NCBI RefSeq assembly: GCF_001014975.1
Contig: NZ_BBXA01000028.1
Span: forward strand, 1 to 64,000
DNA length: 64,000 nucleotides
Source of the DNA: Novosphingobium sp. MD-1
GTDB taxonomy: Bacteria; Pseudomonadota; Alphaproteobacteria; Sphingomonadales; Sphingomonadaceae
Direction of reading: 5' to 3'
In this document: positions 17,120-29,460 of the stretch, one piece after another
Layout of the letters: every line of letters begins with the position of its first letter
Numbering within the stretch: position 1 is the first letter of the stretch
Translations under genes and position numbers: made by a program
The notes under the pieces: model-generated
The model's input: the letters and a program-made list of their open reading frames with translations, nothing else
Database searches by the model: none
Told to the model about the DNA's origin: nothing

Positions 17120-19594
17120 TCAGAACTTCACGTTGATTTCAGCGCCCCAGGTGCGCGGATCGTTGAAGAAGCCGCTGATGCCGGCGGCGGCGCTGCCGGT
17201 CTTGTAGAACAGGTGCTGTTCGTTGAAGAGATTGCGCGCCCACACCGCCACCGTCACCTTCGCGCCGTTCGCTTCCATGGGGATGTCGGCCAGCGCGATG
17301 CGCCCGTTGAACACCAGCCCGGATTCCCCCTTCACCTGCGGGTAGCGCACCGCGCGCGTGTTGTTGTCGTAGTTCGCGTCGGTGTAGTTGACGTAGAAGC
17401 CGGAGTCGTAGTTGCCGTCGAGGTGCAACTTCAGCATCGCGCCACCGGCCGTCACTTCGTGTTCGTAGTCGATCGATCCGCTGGCCGAATGCTTCGGCGT
17501 GTAAACCTGGTAGATCGGCACCGGCGTGGTGATCGGCACGCCGCCGGTCTGCGGGAACGGATTGACCGTCGGCGGGATGTGCACGCTGTTGTAGGCATAG
17601 CTGGCCGACAGCGTCAGGCCATCCATCGGCATCAGCAGCAGTTCGGCTTCCACACCCTTCAGGCGGCCCGTGCCGGGCGCGTTGACCACGTCGGTCGTGG
17701 TGCGGGTCGTAATCTGCGGCACGCCGTTGACGGTATCGACATAGAGGCCGCTGAAGTCGAGCTGGATGCTCTTGTAGGTGCCCGTGTAGGCGGCGATATT
17801 GAACCGGGCATGGCGGTCGAAGAATTCGGTCTTGGCGCCGATTTCGAACATCGACACCTTTTCCGGATCGAACGCGCGGTACGTCAGCGAGCGCGAGCTG
17901 GCGCCGCCGGAGCGGTAGCCCGTGCTCCACTTGCCGTAGAAGTGCAGGTCACGCGATGCATCGAACGCCAGGTTCACCAGCGGATCGACGCGCGACCAGC
18001 TGCGATCGAGCGCGATCGGACCGACCACGTTGACGCCGTTGACCGGGATCGAGGGGGCCGCGCCGTTGATGGTGAACAGCGATCCTTCCTTCTTGTCGCG
18101 CGTCCAGCGGGCGCCGACCGTCAGGTGGACCATGTCTTCCAGCACGGGCGGGGTGTACGTCGCCTGGCCATAGACGCCGATGCTGGTGGTTTTGACGTGG
18201 CTGGCGCGCTGCGTCACATAGCGGCAGCTTGAAACCAGTGCCTGATCGCAGATGGTATAGGCGGTGCCGGCCGCGTTGGTGAACATCAGCGTGTTGGGCG
18301 CCTGCGCGCTGTCTTCCACGCGTTCCTGGTAATAGAGGCCGCCGGCCTGGTACTTCAGCCGTGGCACTTCGCCGATCACCTGCAATTCCTGGCTGAACTG
18401 GTTCTGCCGGAACGGCGCCAGGCTGTAGCGGCCGAAGGCGAAGTTCTGGAAGCTGGTGACCGAGGTCGGGCGCTGCATGCTGGTGGCGACAGACCCGTTG
18501 TCGAACTGGCTTTGCGTCATTTCGCGATAGCTGGTGATCGACCGGAAGGTCAGGTTCGGCGTGGCGATGTATTCCAGGCCAAGCCGCCCGCCTTCGGCCT
18601 TGCCCACGCTCGCCTGCTGCGGCGCGCCGACCACGGCGGTGGACGCGCGGTCGGGCTGCAGGGTCAGCAGCGGGGACAGGACGTTGGCCGGCACCGCGGC
18701 CGATCCCGACGCGGACACGGGCAGGCCGAGCGGCGCCGAAATCTGCTGCATGTACAGCGTGCTGGTCGCGTCGTAGCTGTTGTCGTACGACAGGTCGGCG
18801 CTGAAATTGCTGACCGGCTTCCACAGTGCTTCCACGTGCACGCCGTGCTTGTCATAGGAATTGAAGCCCAGCTGACCCGGCATCGGGTTCTTCACGAAGG
18901 GGTTGCGGCGGGCAATCACGCCATCGACCTTCAGGCTGATGTTCGCGAATTCCGGCAGATCGACATGGACTTCGCCCTTGTACGATCCATAGTTGCCGGC
19001 CCCGGCCGTGGCGTTCAGCTTGAACTGGCCGCTGGGCTTCTTGGTCACTATGTTGACCGCGCCGCCCATGGTGTTGCGGCCGAACAGCGTGCCCTGCGGA
19101 CCTTTCAGCACTTCGATGTTCTCCACATCGAACAGCGCGGTGCCAAGGCCCTGCGCGCGGCCCATGTACACGCCATCGACATAGACGCCCACGCCCTGAT
19201 CGCGCGCGGGCTGGTTCGAATCGGACAGCACGCCCACGCCGCGGATATTGACGATCAGCGCACCGGGGCGCGAGAAGAACGGGGCGACCTTCAGCGAGGG
19301 AATGGCGCCGTCACCCAGATCGAGCAGCGAGGTGACGTGGCGGTCGGCCAGGCCCTGGCTGGTCAGGACCGAGATCGCGATCGGCGTTTCCTGCAGGTTT
19401 TCCCGGCGCTTCTGCGCGGTCACCACGATTTCGGAAAGCTGCCCGCCGCCACCGGGCGCTTCGGCGTCCGGGCTTTGCGTATCGGCCGCCGGTGCGGCCT
19501 GGTCGTCGGACGCGGCCAGCGCCGGCGTGGCCAGCAGGGTTGCCAGCACAAGGCAAGAGGCGCCCAGCGCCAGGCGCGGTTGGAATGCGATCAT
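17120..19594 (-). CDS. TonB-dependent outer-membrane receptor 1
   Basis: An 824-residue receptor for active uptake across the outer membrane. It has a signal peptide, a TonB box region EIVVTAQKRRENLQETPIA at about residue 55, a plug domain with VLKGPQGTLFGRNTMGGAVN, and a beta-barrel ending in a Phe (INVKF). The start at 19594 is preceded by the ribosome site AGGGGGA; longer frames upstream read through a hairpin leader. The ligand is unknown, and the neighbouring M16 peptidase gives no clear hint. It is the sphingomonad TonB receptor type often linked to aromatic or terpenoid substrates. Confidence 0.93.
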   Translation of the reverse strand: MIAFQPRLALGASCLVLATLLATPALAASDDQAAPAADTQSPDAEAPGGGGQLSEIVVTAQKRRENLQETPIAISVLTSQGLADRHVTSLLDLGDGAIPSLKVAPFFSRPGALIVNIRGVGVLSDSNQPARDQGVGVYVDGVYMGRAQGLGTALFDVENIEVLKGPQGTLFGRNTMGGAVNIVTKKPSGQFKLNATAGAGNYGSYKGEVHVDLPEFANISLKVDGVIARRNPFVKNPMPGQLGFNSYDKHGVHVEALWKPVSNFSADLSYDNSYDATSTLYMQQISAPLGLPVSASGSAAVPANVLSPLLTLQPDRASTAVVGAPQQASVGKAEGGRLGLEYIATPNLTFRSITSYREMTQSQFDNGSVATSMQRPTSVTSFQNFAFGRYSLAPFRQNQFSQELQVIGEVPRLKYQAGGLYYQERVEDSAQAPNTLMFTNAAGTAYTICDQALVSSCRYVTQRASHVKTTSIGVYGQATYTPPVLEDMVHLTVGARWTRDKKEGSLFTINGAAPSIPVNGVNVVGPIALDRSWSRVDPLVNLAFDASRDLHFYGKWSTGYRSGGASSRSLTYRAFDPEKVSMFEIGAKTEFFDRHARFNIAAYTGTYKSIQLDFSGLYVDTVNGVPQITTRTTTDVVNAPGTGRLKGVEAELLLMPMDGLTLSASYAYNSVHIPPTVNPFPQTGGVPITTPVPIYQVYTPKHSASGSIDYEHEVTAGGAMLKLHLDGNYDSGFYVNYTDANYDNNTRAVRYPQVKGESGLVFNGRIALADIPMEANGAKVTVAVWARNLFNEQHLFYKTGSAAAGISGFFNDPRTWGAEINVKF

Positions 19595-19600
19595 GATTGT

Positions 19601-19656
19601 CCCCCTGGGATTTGAACCGCCCGACCCGATCGGGCTCCCGGGCGGCACCTAGGGGG
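19601..19656 (-). promoter_or_regulatory. structured leader that can sequester the receptor ribosome site
   Basis: Immediately upstream of the receptor start, the leader can fold into stacked stems. The outer stem pairs CCCCCT (19656-19651) with AGGGGG (19606-19601), which is the Shine-Dalgarno sequence. The middle stem pairs gccgcccg (19646-19639) with cgggcggt (19623-19616), and the innermost is the palindrome cccgatcggg (19634-19625). Pairing was found by eye; no energy was computed. Confidence 0.5.
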
Positions 19657-20078
19657 CGCAGGTTGCAGTTCGGCGCTGCTCCGGTGACGGTGATCTGACC
19701 GACTTGTTGCGATGCAGCATTTTGAGGCGCGTTAGGATGGGCTAACGCGTTGGCCGGGTGGGGTATTTCCGGCGAGAGTGTGAAGGCGACTTTCCGGCGG
19801 ACGCCTGCGCGTCGATTGGCGGCGCAAAAAGGGTGACAAGAACGGTGTATGGAGAGATCCAAATGCCAATTAGGGCAACGCCGCCTCGCGATCGAATCAA
19901 CCGAGTTAAATTCGGTTGCCTAATCGTGGTCCGACTGGTGACGCGCCTCGGAAGTAGAGGTAGGAAATGCTGCTGTCGTAAGTTTTTGGACTGGACTCTT
20001 TCGTGGGCTTATGTGGCTTACGAGGGTGTTTCGCGTCAGGCGTAAAGCGTCGCTTTTTCAATTTGATCGGTGTTATTG
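19657..20078. other. gene-free stretch left of the low-G+C gene
   Basis: About 420 bases without a credible gene. The only notable structures are two small hairpins, gcgttag...ctaacgc near 19730 and caaccga...tcggttg at 19898-19918. A 95-codon open frame here has no recognisable features. The base composition falls gradually towards the foreign-looking gene at 20079. Confidence 0.5.
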
Positions 20079-20684
20079 ATGACTGTCCCGGTGCTGACCC
20101 CCGTCGAGGAACACATCGCCTTCCATATGGCCATAGGACAGGCGATTACGCAGTGGGCGCATGTTGAGAACGGCCTATTCAACATCTGCACTGTCGCTTT
20201 TTCCGGCGTGCCGACAAAGGTCGTCGGTGCGTCCTTCTACGCAATCGATAACTTCAGAACGAAGCTGGCATTTACGGACAATGCAATTGCGCAATCAAAT
20301 ACGTTCAAAGAGCTGATCGAGGACTGGGCAAGATTGCGTGAACAGGTTCGTGCTTTGTCCTCAACGCGTAACAAGATCGCGCATTGCCGAACTATCGGAT
20401 TCTATGGAGCAAGTGCGGGGCGACGATACGCGATCGTGCCAATCTCATATAAGGAACCGAAGATCAAATCTAAGAGGCCATTGCCGCCAAGTGGATCACT
20501 CTGTGTCAGAGATATTGATCTAGTTTCAAGGCAATTTTCTAGAGCTTCCAATCTTTTATTGGATTTGATGGCGAAAGCCCAAGGGGGCCAATGGCTGCCA
20601 GCAGAACACGCTCCACCAGAACCGCAACTCCGCTCTCTGAAGGACATTAGAAGCCTGATAGACGCAGCGCGTTCCCAACGGTGA
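20079..20684 (+). CDS. unknown protein with HEPN-like Rx4H motif, low G+C
   Basis: A 201-residue soluble protein of no family I can name. It is mostly helical, begins MTVPVLTPVEEHIAFHMAIG, and contains STRNKIAHC, an Rx4H motif (RNKIAH) of the kind that forms the RNase site in HEPN proteins; the motif alone is weak evidence. A hand count of bases 20401-20580 gives 82 G or C in 180 (46 percent), far below the neighbouring genes. It stands alone between a receptor and clpB and was probably acquired by transfer. A GTG nine bases upstream is an alternative start. Confidence 0.7.
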   Translation: MTVPVLTPVEEHIAFHMAIGQAITQWAHVENGLFNICTVAFSGVPTKVVGASFYAIDNFRTKLAFTDNAIAQSNTFKELIEDWARLREQVRALSSTRNKIAHCRTIGFYGASAGRRYAIVPISYKEPKIKSKRPLPPSGSLCVRDIDLVSRQFSRASNLLLDLMAKAQGGQWLPAEHAPPEPQLRSLKDIRSLIDAARSQR

Positions 20685-20790
20685 GAGGCATCGTCTTAGT
20701 AATTTCAATTCTCGAACTGCCACGCAGTTACGGGGCGTATCGACAGCTAGCTTTGTCATGAATGTCATCACCCAAAATTTGACCCATGTC

Positions 20791-20818
20791 CTTGTGTTGC
20801 CCAAACGCAACACTATCT
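20791..20818 (+). promoter_or_regulatory. candidate RpoH (sigma-32) promoter of clpB
   Basis: CTTG at 20791-20794 followed after 17 bases by ACTATCT at 20812-20818. This fits the alphaproteobacterial heat-shock consensus as I recall it (CTTG, 17-18 bases, CYTATNT) with one mismatch. The clpB ribosome site AGGAGG follows at 20829, so transcription would start just before it. Confidence 0.65.
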
Positions 20819-20846
20819 CTGGCGCAACAGGAGGACATTAGACCCC

Positions 20847-23426
<2,580 letters not shown>

Positions 23427-23454
23427 CCCGCGGCCGGTCGCGGCGCGAACACAG

Positions 23455-23488
23455 CCGCCCTCTCCCGTTTGCCGGGAGGGGGCGGTTT
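23455..23488 (+). terminator. clpB terminator
   Basis: A 13-bp stem with one G-T pair (ccgccctctcccg / cgggagggggcgg), loop TTTGC, followed by TTT, 28 bases beyond the clpB stop. Confidence 0.75.
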
Positions 23489-23608
23489 CGCATTGGAACG
23501 TCCATTCTTGCGCTATTTCATGGAGATGTAACGCGGAAAGAGAATTGACGGCGGCGTCTTCCATCGCCTCATTCGGCACAGGGCGGTGTTTTAAGACCGG
23601 GGGATTCG

Positions 23609-25564
23609 ATGTTCTACAAGCGCTGGCTTGCCGGGGCGGCAACCACGATCATGCTTGCGGCCGGGGCGCCGCTCCTCGCACAAACGGATGCCGCGCCGGC
23701 CGCGCAGTCCCGCCCCCCGCGCATCGAAACCAGCGTGCTGGCCAACCAGCCGTTCATGCGCAATCCCAAGCTCTCGCCCGATGGTACGCGCATTGTCGCC
23801 CGGCTGAATGTCGCCGGCAAGGATTGCATCGGGGTCATCAAGATCGGCGAGAACAATCCCCGGGTCATGGCCCTTGGGAACGATTACGATCTCAACTGGT
23901 ATCGCTGGGCCGGAAACGGCACGATCCTGATAAGCATGGGCAAATCGGTGCCCTGGGACGGCGACGATGCCTGGCAGACGCGGCTGGTGGCGTTCGACAT
24001 CACCACCGGCAAGACCCGCTTCATCGGCGGCCGGGAGGAAGGGCTGGTCGGCGATGACGTGCTCTGGATCGATCCCGAAGGGCAGTCGATCCTGCTGGCC
24101 TATCAGAGCACGATCTATGACTACCCCTCCGTGTTCAGCATCGAGCTTGCGACCAACAAACAGAAGCAGGTCGTTCCCTCCCGCACTGACATCTGGGACT
24201 GGTATGCCGATGACAAGGGCGTGGTGCGGGCCGGCTTCGGCTGGTCGGGAGAGCGCTGGACGATGATCTACCGCCCGAACGCCACGGAATCGTTCCATAC
24301 GGTAGTGAAGGCCAAACAGGGGGATGAGGACGCCGGTTTCGACGCGTTCCGCATCTATCAGGGCAGCGATCTCGGCTACCGGATCATGAACAACGAGGCG
24401 ACCGGGCGCTACGCGCTCTACCGCTTCAACTTCGCCACGCGCGAACGGGGCGAACTGATCCTCGACAACGTGTCGAACGACATCGACGATTTCGATACCA
24501 CGCCCGATGGCGCGAACCTGCTGGCCGCATGGTACACCGACGACAAGCCCCGGGTGCACTGGTTCGACAAGGGGATGCACGATGTGCAGGACGCGATCGA
24601 CAAGGCGGTCGGCGATATGCAGGCGTCGATCGTTTCGCGCAGCCGCGACGATTCCGTGCTGATGGTCCACCTCGGGTCGTCCAGTAACGCAGGGCAATAC
24701 TATTTGTACGGGCAGGACGCCGGCAAGATGATGCTTCTGGCACGCGTGAACGAAAAGCTGCGTTCCGCCGACCTCGTGCCGACCCGCTATGTGCATTACA
24801 AGGCGCGTGACGGTCTTGATGTGCCCGCCTATCTCACCCTGCCGGCCGGGCGGGACCCGAAGAACCTGCCGCTGGTGATCCTGCCGCACGGCGGGCCGTA
24901 TGACGTTCGTGACGATGGCACGTTCGATCCCGAGGTGCAGTTCCTGGCCAATCGCGGCTATGCGGTGCTCCAGCCGGAATTCCGCGGCTCGGGCGGTTAT
25001 GGCAAAGCGTTCTACGAGAAGGGCGAGGGCCAGTGGGGCCGGGCCATGCAGGACGATCTCGATGACGGGATGGACTGGCTGGCCAGGGACGGCACGATCG
25101 ATCCAAAGCGGGTGTGCCTGGTCGGTTCTTCCTATGGCGGCTATGCCGCGCTGTGGGGCGCCGCGCGCAATCCCGAACGGTATCGTTGCGCAGCCAGTTT
25201 CGCCGGCATCTCGGACCTGCCGCGCCAGCTCAAGTTCCAGATCGCGTTCAAGGTCAGCAAGCGGTATCGCAAGGACTGGCGGCGGACCGTGCAGGGTGAG
25301 GAAACGTTCGACCTCAAGACCGTATCGCCGCTGTTCACGCTGGATCGCCTGCGGGTGCCGGTGCTGATGATGCACGGAACCGAGGACCAGCGCGTGCCCT
25401 TCAAGCAGTCGAAACTGTTTGCCGACGCGCTCAAGCTCTCCGGCAAACCCTATGAGTTCTATACGCTGGAAGGTGAAGGCCACGGCTTTTCGACCAGCGC
25501 CAACATGCAGCAATGGCTGGACCGGCTCGACGTGTTCCTGGCGAAGTACAACCCCGCGGACTGA
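23609..25564 (+). CDS. S9-family prolyl oligopeptidase, secreted
   Basis: A 651-residue peptidase with a signal peptide (MFYKRWLAGAATTIMLAAGA), a beta-propeller at about residues 45-380, and an alpha/beta-hydrolase domain. The catalytic serine is in VGSSYGGYAALWG, the Asp in MHGTEDQRVPF and the His in GEGHGF. It cleaves peptides, probably dipeptidyl or acyl-aminoacyl type, in the periplasm. A long open frame on the opposite strand is a codon-bias shadow. Confidence 0.93.
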   Translation: MFYKRWLAGAATTIMLAAGAPLLAQTDAAPAAQSRPPRIETSVLANQPFMRNPKLSPDGTRIVARLNVAGKDCIGVIKIGENNPRVMALGNDYDLNWYRWAGNGTILISMGKSVPWDGDDAWQTRLVAFDITTGKTRFIGGREEGLVGDDVLWIDPEGQSILLAYQSTIYDYPSVFSIELATNKQKQVVPSRTDIWDWYADDKGVVRAGFGWSGERWTMIYRPNATESFHTVVKAKQGDEDAGFDAFRIYQGSDLGYRIMNNEATGRYALYRFNFATRERGELILDNVSNDIDDFDTTPDGANLLAAWYTDDKPRVHWFDKGMHDVQDAIDKAVGDMQASIVSRSRDDSVLMVHLGSSSNAGQYYLYGQDAGKMMLLARVNEKLRSADLVPTRYVHYKARDGLDVPAYLTLPAGRDPKNLPLVILPHGGPYDVRDDGTFDPEVQFLANRGYAVLQPEFRGSGGYGKAFYEKGEGQWGRAMQDDLDDGMDWLARDGTIDPKRVCLVGSSYGGYAALWGAARNPERYRCAASFAGISDLPRQLKFQIAFKVSKRYRKDWRRTVQGEETFDLKTVSPLFTLDRLRVPVLMMHGTEDQRVPFKQSKLFADALKLSGKPYEFYTLEGEGHGFSTSANMQQWLDRLDVFLAKYNPAD

Positions 25565-25584
25565 ACGCGCGACGGTGCTTTGCT

Positions 25585-26349
25585 CTACTGGCCCTTGCGC
25601 GGCTGGCGCCCTGCCAGATCGGCTTCGCTGAGGCCGAGCAGCCGGGCAAGCTGCGCGCGTTCCGCCGCCGTCAGATCGGCATAGCGGCGCGGCTTGGGCA
25701 GGTTGGCGGTGGCGGCGGTCATCTTCTGGATCATCGCCGGCATCTGGCGCATGATCTGCGGCAGCAGCGCCTGCATCCGGCCTATGACGGCCGGGTCCAT
25801 GAACAGTGTCATCGAATTGCTGGCATATTCGCTGCCCGTGGGCGTGGCGAAGAAGTGGTTCAACTCGTCGAGCTGGGCGGCGGAGAAACGGCGGGCATAG
25901 GCTTCGGCCAGCCCTGCGCGCATGTCCGGCTCGAACTGGGTCATCATCGCGGTCATCTCGTCGCGCATCACCGTCATGGAAAGATCGGTGCGCTGGCGGA
26001 AGGCGGGATCAAGAATGGCCATGACTTCGGCCATGGTGCCCTTGCCGACTTTGGCCGCTTCCTCGGGCTTCAGGCCCGCCAGGCCAACGAGATCGCGCAT
26101 CGGCAGCGCGGTCATGCTGTCGACCGATTGCCGGACGATGGTGTCCATCGTGCCGTTCATGATCTTGGCATAGGTGCCGGCCGGGAAGATGTGGTCGACC
26201 GTGGCGGTGGCGGCCTGTAGCCGCGCGGGATCGACGGGCGGCAGGGCGGGACTGGCGCTGGTGGCCGGCGCGGGGCTTTCCTGCGCGATGGCGGTGGCGG
26301 GGGAAAGCAGAAGCGCTGCGGCAACGGTAGCGCGAAGAAGGGCGGACAT
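25585..26349 (-). CDS. DUF2059-type secreted protein
   Basis: A 254-residue protein with a signal peptide (MSALLRATVAAALLLSPATAIA) and the helical DUF2059-like region at about residues 140-200 (YARRFSAAQLDELNHFFATPTG, then YASNSM). The family has no settled function. It is convergent with the S9 peptidase gene, 20 bases apart. Confidence 0.82.
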   Translation of the reverse strand: MSALLRATVAAALLLSPATAIAQESPAPATSASPALPPVDPARLQAATATVDHIFPAGTYAKIMNGTMDTIVRQSVDSMTALPMRDLVGLAGLKPEEAAKVGKGTMAEVMAILDPAFRQRTDLSMTVMRDEMTAMMTQFEPDMRAGLAEAYARRFSAAQLDELNHFFATPTGSEYASNSMTLFMDPAVIGRMQALLPQIMRQMPAMIQKMTAATANLPKPRRYADLTAAERAQLARLLGLSEADLAGRQPRKGQ

Positions 26350-26439
26350 CGGGGCCTCCGGATCAGGTCGGCCCCGCGTTAGCGCATCCGTGCGACACCA
26401 TGAAGCGCGGATAACTCCGATGTGCCCAGGGTCAGGACC

Positions 26440-26868
26440 CTAAGCTCCGATCAGGTGGAGCACCACCTTGCGGCGGTGCGGTGCCCGGCGGTGCTCGACC
26501 AGATAGACGCCCTGCCATGTGCCGAGCGCTGGGCGTCCGCCGGCGATCGGGATCGACAGCGAAACGCCGGTCAGGATTGCCTTGAGGTGCGCCGGCATGT
26601 CGTCCGGCCCTTCGTCGTCATGGGCATAGCCCGCATTCTCCGGGGCCAGCCGGTCGAGCCAGCGCACCACGTCGCCCCGTACTTCGGGCGCGGCATTTTC
26701 CTGGATGCACAGCGAGGCCGAGGTATGCCGGCAGAACGCGGTGAGGAGCCCCGTCTCGATCCCTTGCGCGGCGACCCAGCCCGCGACTTGGGGCGTGATT
26801 TCGTGAAGGCCGCGGCCCGGCGTGGGAACGGCAAGTTCGGTCAGGGATTGGCGCATCGCGGTTTTCAT
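26440..26868 (-). CDS. YjbQ-family protein (UPF0047)
   Basis: A 142-residue member of the YjbQ family, sometimes annotated as a secondary thiamine-phosphate synthase. [33 protein letters not shown], and the [13 protein letters not shown] block carry the conserved His/Glu/Asp site. Physiological role is uncertain; the thiamine reaction is a side activity in E. coli. The start at 26868 (MKTAMRQSL) fits the family; a longer frame upstream overlaps the fumC leader. Confidence 0.9.
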   Translation of the reverse strand: MKTAMRQSLTELAVPTPGRGLHEITPQVAGWVAAQGIETGLLTAFCRHTSASLCIQENAAPEVRGDVVRWLDRLAPENAGYAHDDEGPDDMPAHLKAILTGVSLSIPIAGGRPALGTWQGVYLVEHRRAPHRRKVVLHLIGA

Positions 26869-26930
26869 CGCACTGGCTGGCCTTGCTGTCGAGCCGGTGT
26901 AGGATAAGGCCGCCCTTCCGGAGTGATCCC

Positions 26931-28313
26931 ATGACCGCCACGCGCCTTGAATCCGACAGTATTGGCGAAATCGCCGTCCCCGCATCCGCTTACTGGGGCG
27001 CGCAGACCCAGCGCAGCGTCGAGAATTTCCCTTTCGGTATGCAGGAAAGGATGCCGCTGGGCATCGTGCGCGCGCTGGCGCTGGTCAAGCAGGCGGCGGC
27101 GCGGGTGAACCGGCGGCACGGGCTGGATGCCGGACTGGCCGACGCGATCGGCACGGCGGCGGGCGAAGTGATCGCGGGCCGGCACGACGATCAGTTCCCG
27201 CTGGTCATCTGGCAGACCGGCAGCGGCACGCAATCGAACATGAACGTCAACGAAGTGATCGCCGGGCGCGCCAACGAGATCCTGACGGGAACGCGCGGCG
27301 GCAAGAACCCGGTCCATCCCAACGATCACGTCAATCGCGGGCAGTCGTCCAACGATAGCTTTCCGACCGCGCTGCATATCGCGGCGGTGCAGGCCCTGAA
27401 CGATGATCTGATTCCCGCGCTCGACCGGCTGTGCGGCGCGCTGACGGTCAAGGCGGAGGCATGGCAGGGTATCGTCAAGATCGGCCGAACCCATCTGCAG
27501 GATGCCACGCCGCTGACGCTGGGCCAGGAATTCTCGGGCTATGTCCAGCAGTTGCGCGATGCCTATCGCCGCTTGCGCGATACGGAGGCCTTTCTGCTCC
27601 GTCTGGCGCAGGGCGGCACGGCCGTGGGCACAGGGTTGAACGCGCCCGAAGGGTTCAGCGAGGACTTCGCCGCCGAAGTCGCGGCGCTGACCGGCCGCCC
27701 CTATGTGACCGCGCCCAACAAGTTCGAGGCGCTGGCATCGAACGATGCGCTGGTGCACTTCTCGGCCACGCTGGCCACGCTGGCGGTGGCGCTGACCAAG
27801 ATCGCCAACGATATTCGCCTGCTCGGGTCCGGTCCGCGTTCGGGGCTGGGGGAACTGGACCTGCCGGCCAACGAACCGGGCAGCTCGATCATGCCGGGCA
27901 AGGTCAACCCCACGCAGTGCGAGATGCTGACGATGGTGTCCGCGCAAGTGATCGGCAACCACCAGGCGGTGACGGTCGGCGGCTTGCAGGGCCATCTGGA
28001 ACTCAATGTGTTCAAGCCGCTGATTGGCGCGGCCGTGCTGCGGTCCGTCCACCTGCTTGCCGTCGGCATGGACAGCTTCGCGGAACGCTGCGTGGAAGGC
28101 ATCGAGCCGAACACCGGGCGCATTGCCGAACTGGTCGACCGGTCGCTGATGCTGGTGACGGCGCTGGCGCCCGCGATCGGCTACGACAACGCCGCCAAGA
28201 TTGCCAAGCACGCGCACGCGCAAGGGTTGACCCTGCGCGAGGCGGGGCTGGCGCTGGGGCTGGTGGACGAAGCCACGTTCGACCGGCTGGTGCGCCCGGC
28301 CGACATGGTGTGA
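26931..28313 (+). CDS. fumC: class II fumarate hydratase
   Basis: A 460-residue tetrameric, iron-free fumarase of the TCA cycle. The family signature [15 protein letters not shown] is present, along with [14 protein letters not shown] and [17 protein letters not shown]. The start at 26931 ([17 protein letters not shown]) matches the family N-terminus. Divergent from the YjbQ gene with a 62-base gap that must hold both promoters. Confidence 0.97.
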   Translation: MTATRLESDSIGEIAVPASAYWGAQTQRSVENFPFGMQERMPLGIVRALALVKQAAARVNRRHGLDAGLADAIGTAAGEVIAGRHDDQFPLVIWQTGSGTQSNMNVNEVIAGRANEILTGTRGGKNPVHPNDHVNRGQSSNDSFPTALHIAAVQALNDDLIPALDRLCGALTVKAEAWQGIVKIGRTHLQDATPLTLGQEFSGYVQQLRDAYRRLRDTEAFLLRLAQGGTAVGTGLNAPEGFSEDFAAEVAALTGRPYVTAPNKFEALASNDALVHFSATLATLAVALTKIANDIRLLGSGPRSGLGELDLPANEPGSSIMPGKVNPTQCEMLTMVSAQVIGNHQAVTVGGLQGHLELNVFKPLIGAAVLRSVHLLAVGMDSFAERCVEGIEPNTGRIAELVDRSLMLVTALAPAIGYDNAAKIAKHAHAQGLTLREAGLALGLVDEATFDRLVRPADMV

Positions 28314-28425
28314 TCGATCCTATTTGGATCGGACCGCCGGGCATACGAAAACCGGCGCGAGTGGCGCATCCCCGATTGTCGCGCTAGAGCGCTACCGGGG
28401 GACCGCCCGCCGACAGAGGAAGCCA

Positions 28426-29454
28426 ATGCGCAAGTTCCTGTTGTTCCTGCCATCGCTGGCGCTGCTGGTGCTGGCGGCGCCGGTCGTTCGTGCCGCGCCC
28501 AATGCCCATGCTCTGCCGAACGTCTTGCCGAATGCCGCCGCCAAGCCCGCGCCGCAAGCGCCCGCGCGGCCGCCGCGTGGCACGATCGCGCTGACGTTCG
28601 ATGATCTGCCCGGCCTGACCCAGCTCAACAGCCAGCCTTATGTCGATTACATCAACGTGATGATCCTGCGCGGCCTGCGACACTATCATTTCCCGGCGAC
28701 GGGCTTCGTCAACGAAGGCAAGCTGGCGCTCGACCGACCGCGCCAGATCGCCAACCTGCGGCGCTGGCTTGATGCCGGGATGGACCTGGGCAACCACACC
28801 TTCTCGCACAATTCGCCGAACCAGATCGGGGGGCGGGCCTATATCGCGGACATCGCGCGCGGCGAGCCGGTCATTCGCGAACTGCTCGCCGAACGCCACC
28901 GCCGGCCGCGCTGGTTCCGCTATCCCTATCTGGAGACCGGATCGCCCGAAGCGGTCAAGCGCGAGATCGAGCAGTGGCTGACCGAGCATGGCTACCGCAA
29001 CGCTCCGGTCACCATCGACGCGGACGACTGGGAGTTCGCCGAGCCTTACGACGACGCCATCGCGCGGCATGACGAACCCCGCCGGCAGCGCATCCGTGCC
29101 ACCTACCTCGCCTATACCGAACGGACGATCGGCTGGTATCGTTCGGCATCGCGCGCGTTGTTCGGCCGCGATATACCCTACGTCATGCTGCTGCACGCCA
29201 CGCGGCTCAATGCCGACAGCATGGACGAACTGGCCGCGATCCTGAAGCGCCAGCGGCTGCGTCCGGTCTCGCTGGACCAGGCGATGCGTGATCCGGCGTA
29301 CCGCACGCCCGATCCTTATAGCGGCAAGGACGGGATCGAGTGGCTCGAGCGCTGGTCGATGGAACTGCACAAGCCGCTGCCGTGGGACAGCTTCGAGGAT
29401 GTGCCCAAGGCCATCCAGGAGGACTACAAGCGCGTGGATGCGGATCAAAAGTAG
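28426..29454 (+). CDS. secreted polysaccharide deacetylase (NodB domain)
   Basis: A 342-residue protein with a signal peptide (MRKFLLFLPSLALLVLAAP) and a NodB-homology domain from about residue 50. Metal and catalytic motifs are visible: LTFDDLPGL (motif 1) and LGNHTFSHNSPNQ (motif 2), then FRYPYLETG (motif 3). The family removes N- or O-acetyl groups from peptidoglycan or other glycans. The C-terminal part is longer than the minimal domain. Start at 28426 follows AGAGGAAGCC. Confidence 0.9.
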   Translation: MRKFLLFLPSLALLVLAAPVVRAAPNAHALPNVLPNAAAKPAPQAPARPPRGTIALTFDDLPGLTQLNSQPYVDYINVMILRGLRHYHFPATGFVNEGKLALDRPRQIANLRRWLDAGMDLGNHTFSHNSPNQIGGRAYIADIARGEPVIRELLAERHRRPRWFRYPYLETGSPEAVKREIEQWLTEHGYRNAPVTIDADDWEFAEPYDDAIARHDEPRRQRIRATYLAYTERTIGWYRSASRALFGRDIPYVMLLHATRLNADSMDELAAILKRQRLRPVSLDQAMRDPAYRTPDPYSGKDGIEWLERWSMELHKPLPWDSFEDVPKAIQEDYKRVDADQK

Positions 29455-29460
29455 GGCGTT

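Noticed and set aside
19605-19625. TTCAAATCC on the minus strand resembling a tRNA T-arm
   Set aside because: The bases flanking the TTCAAAT loop do not form the five-pair stem and no acceptor or anticodon arm is found; the stretch is better explained as the receptor leader.
19758-20045. A 95-codon open frame left of the low-G+C gene
   Set aside because: No ribosome site, no domain or signal, and unusual Cys/Arg composition; treated as non-coding.
23591-25513. A 640-codon open frame on the minus strand
   Set aside because: It lies exactly opposite the S9 peptidase gene, which has a signal peptide and full catalytic triad; the frame is a by-product of high G+C at third positions.
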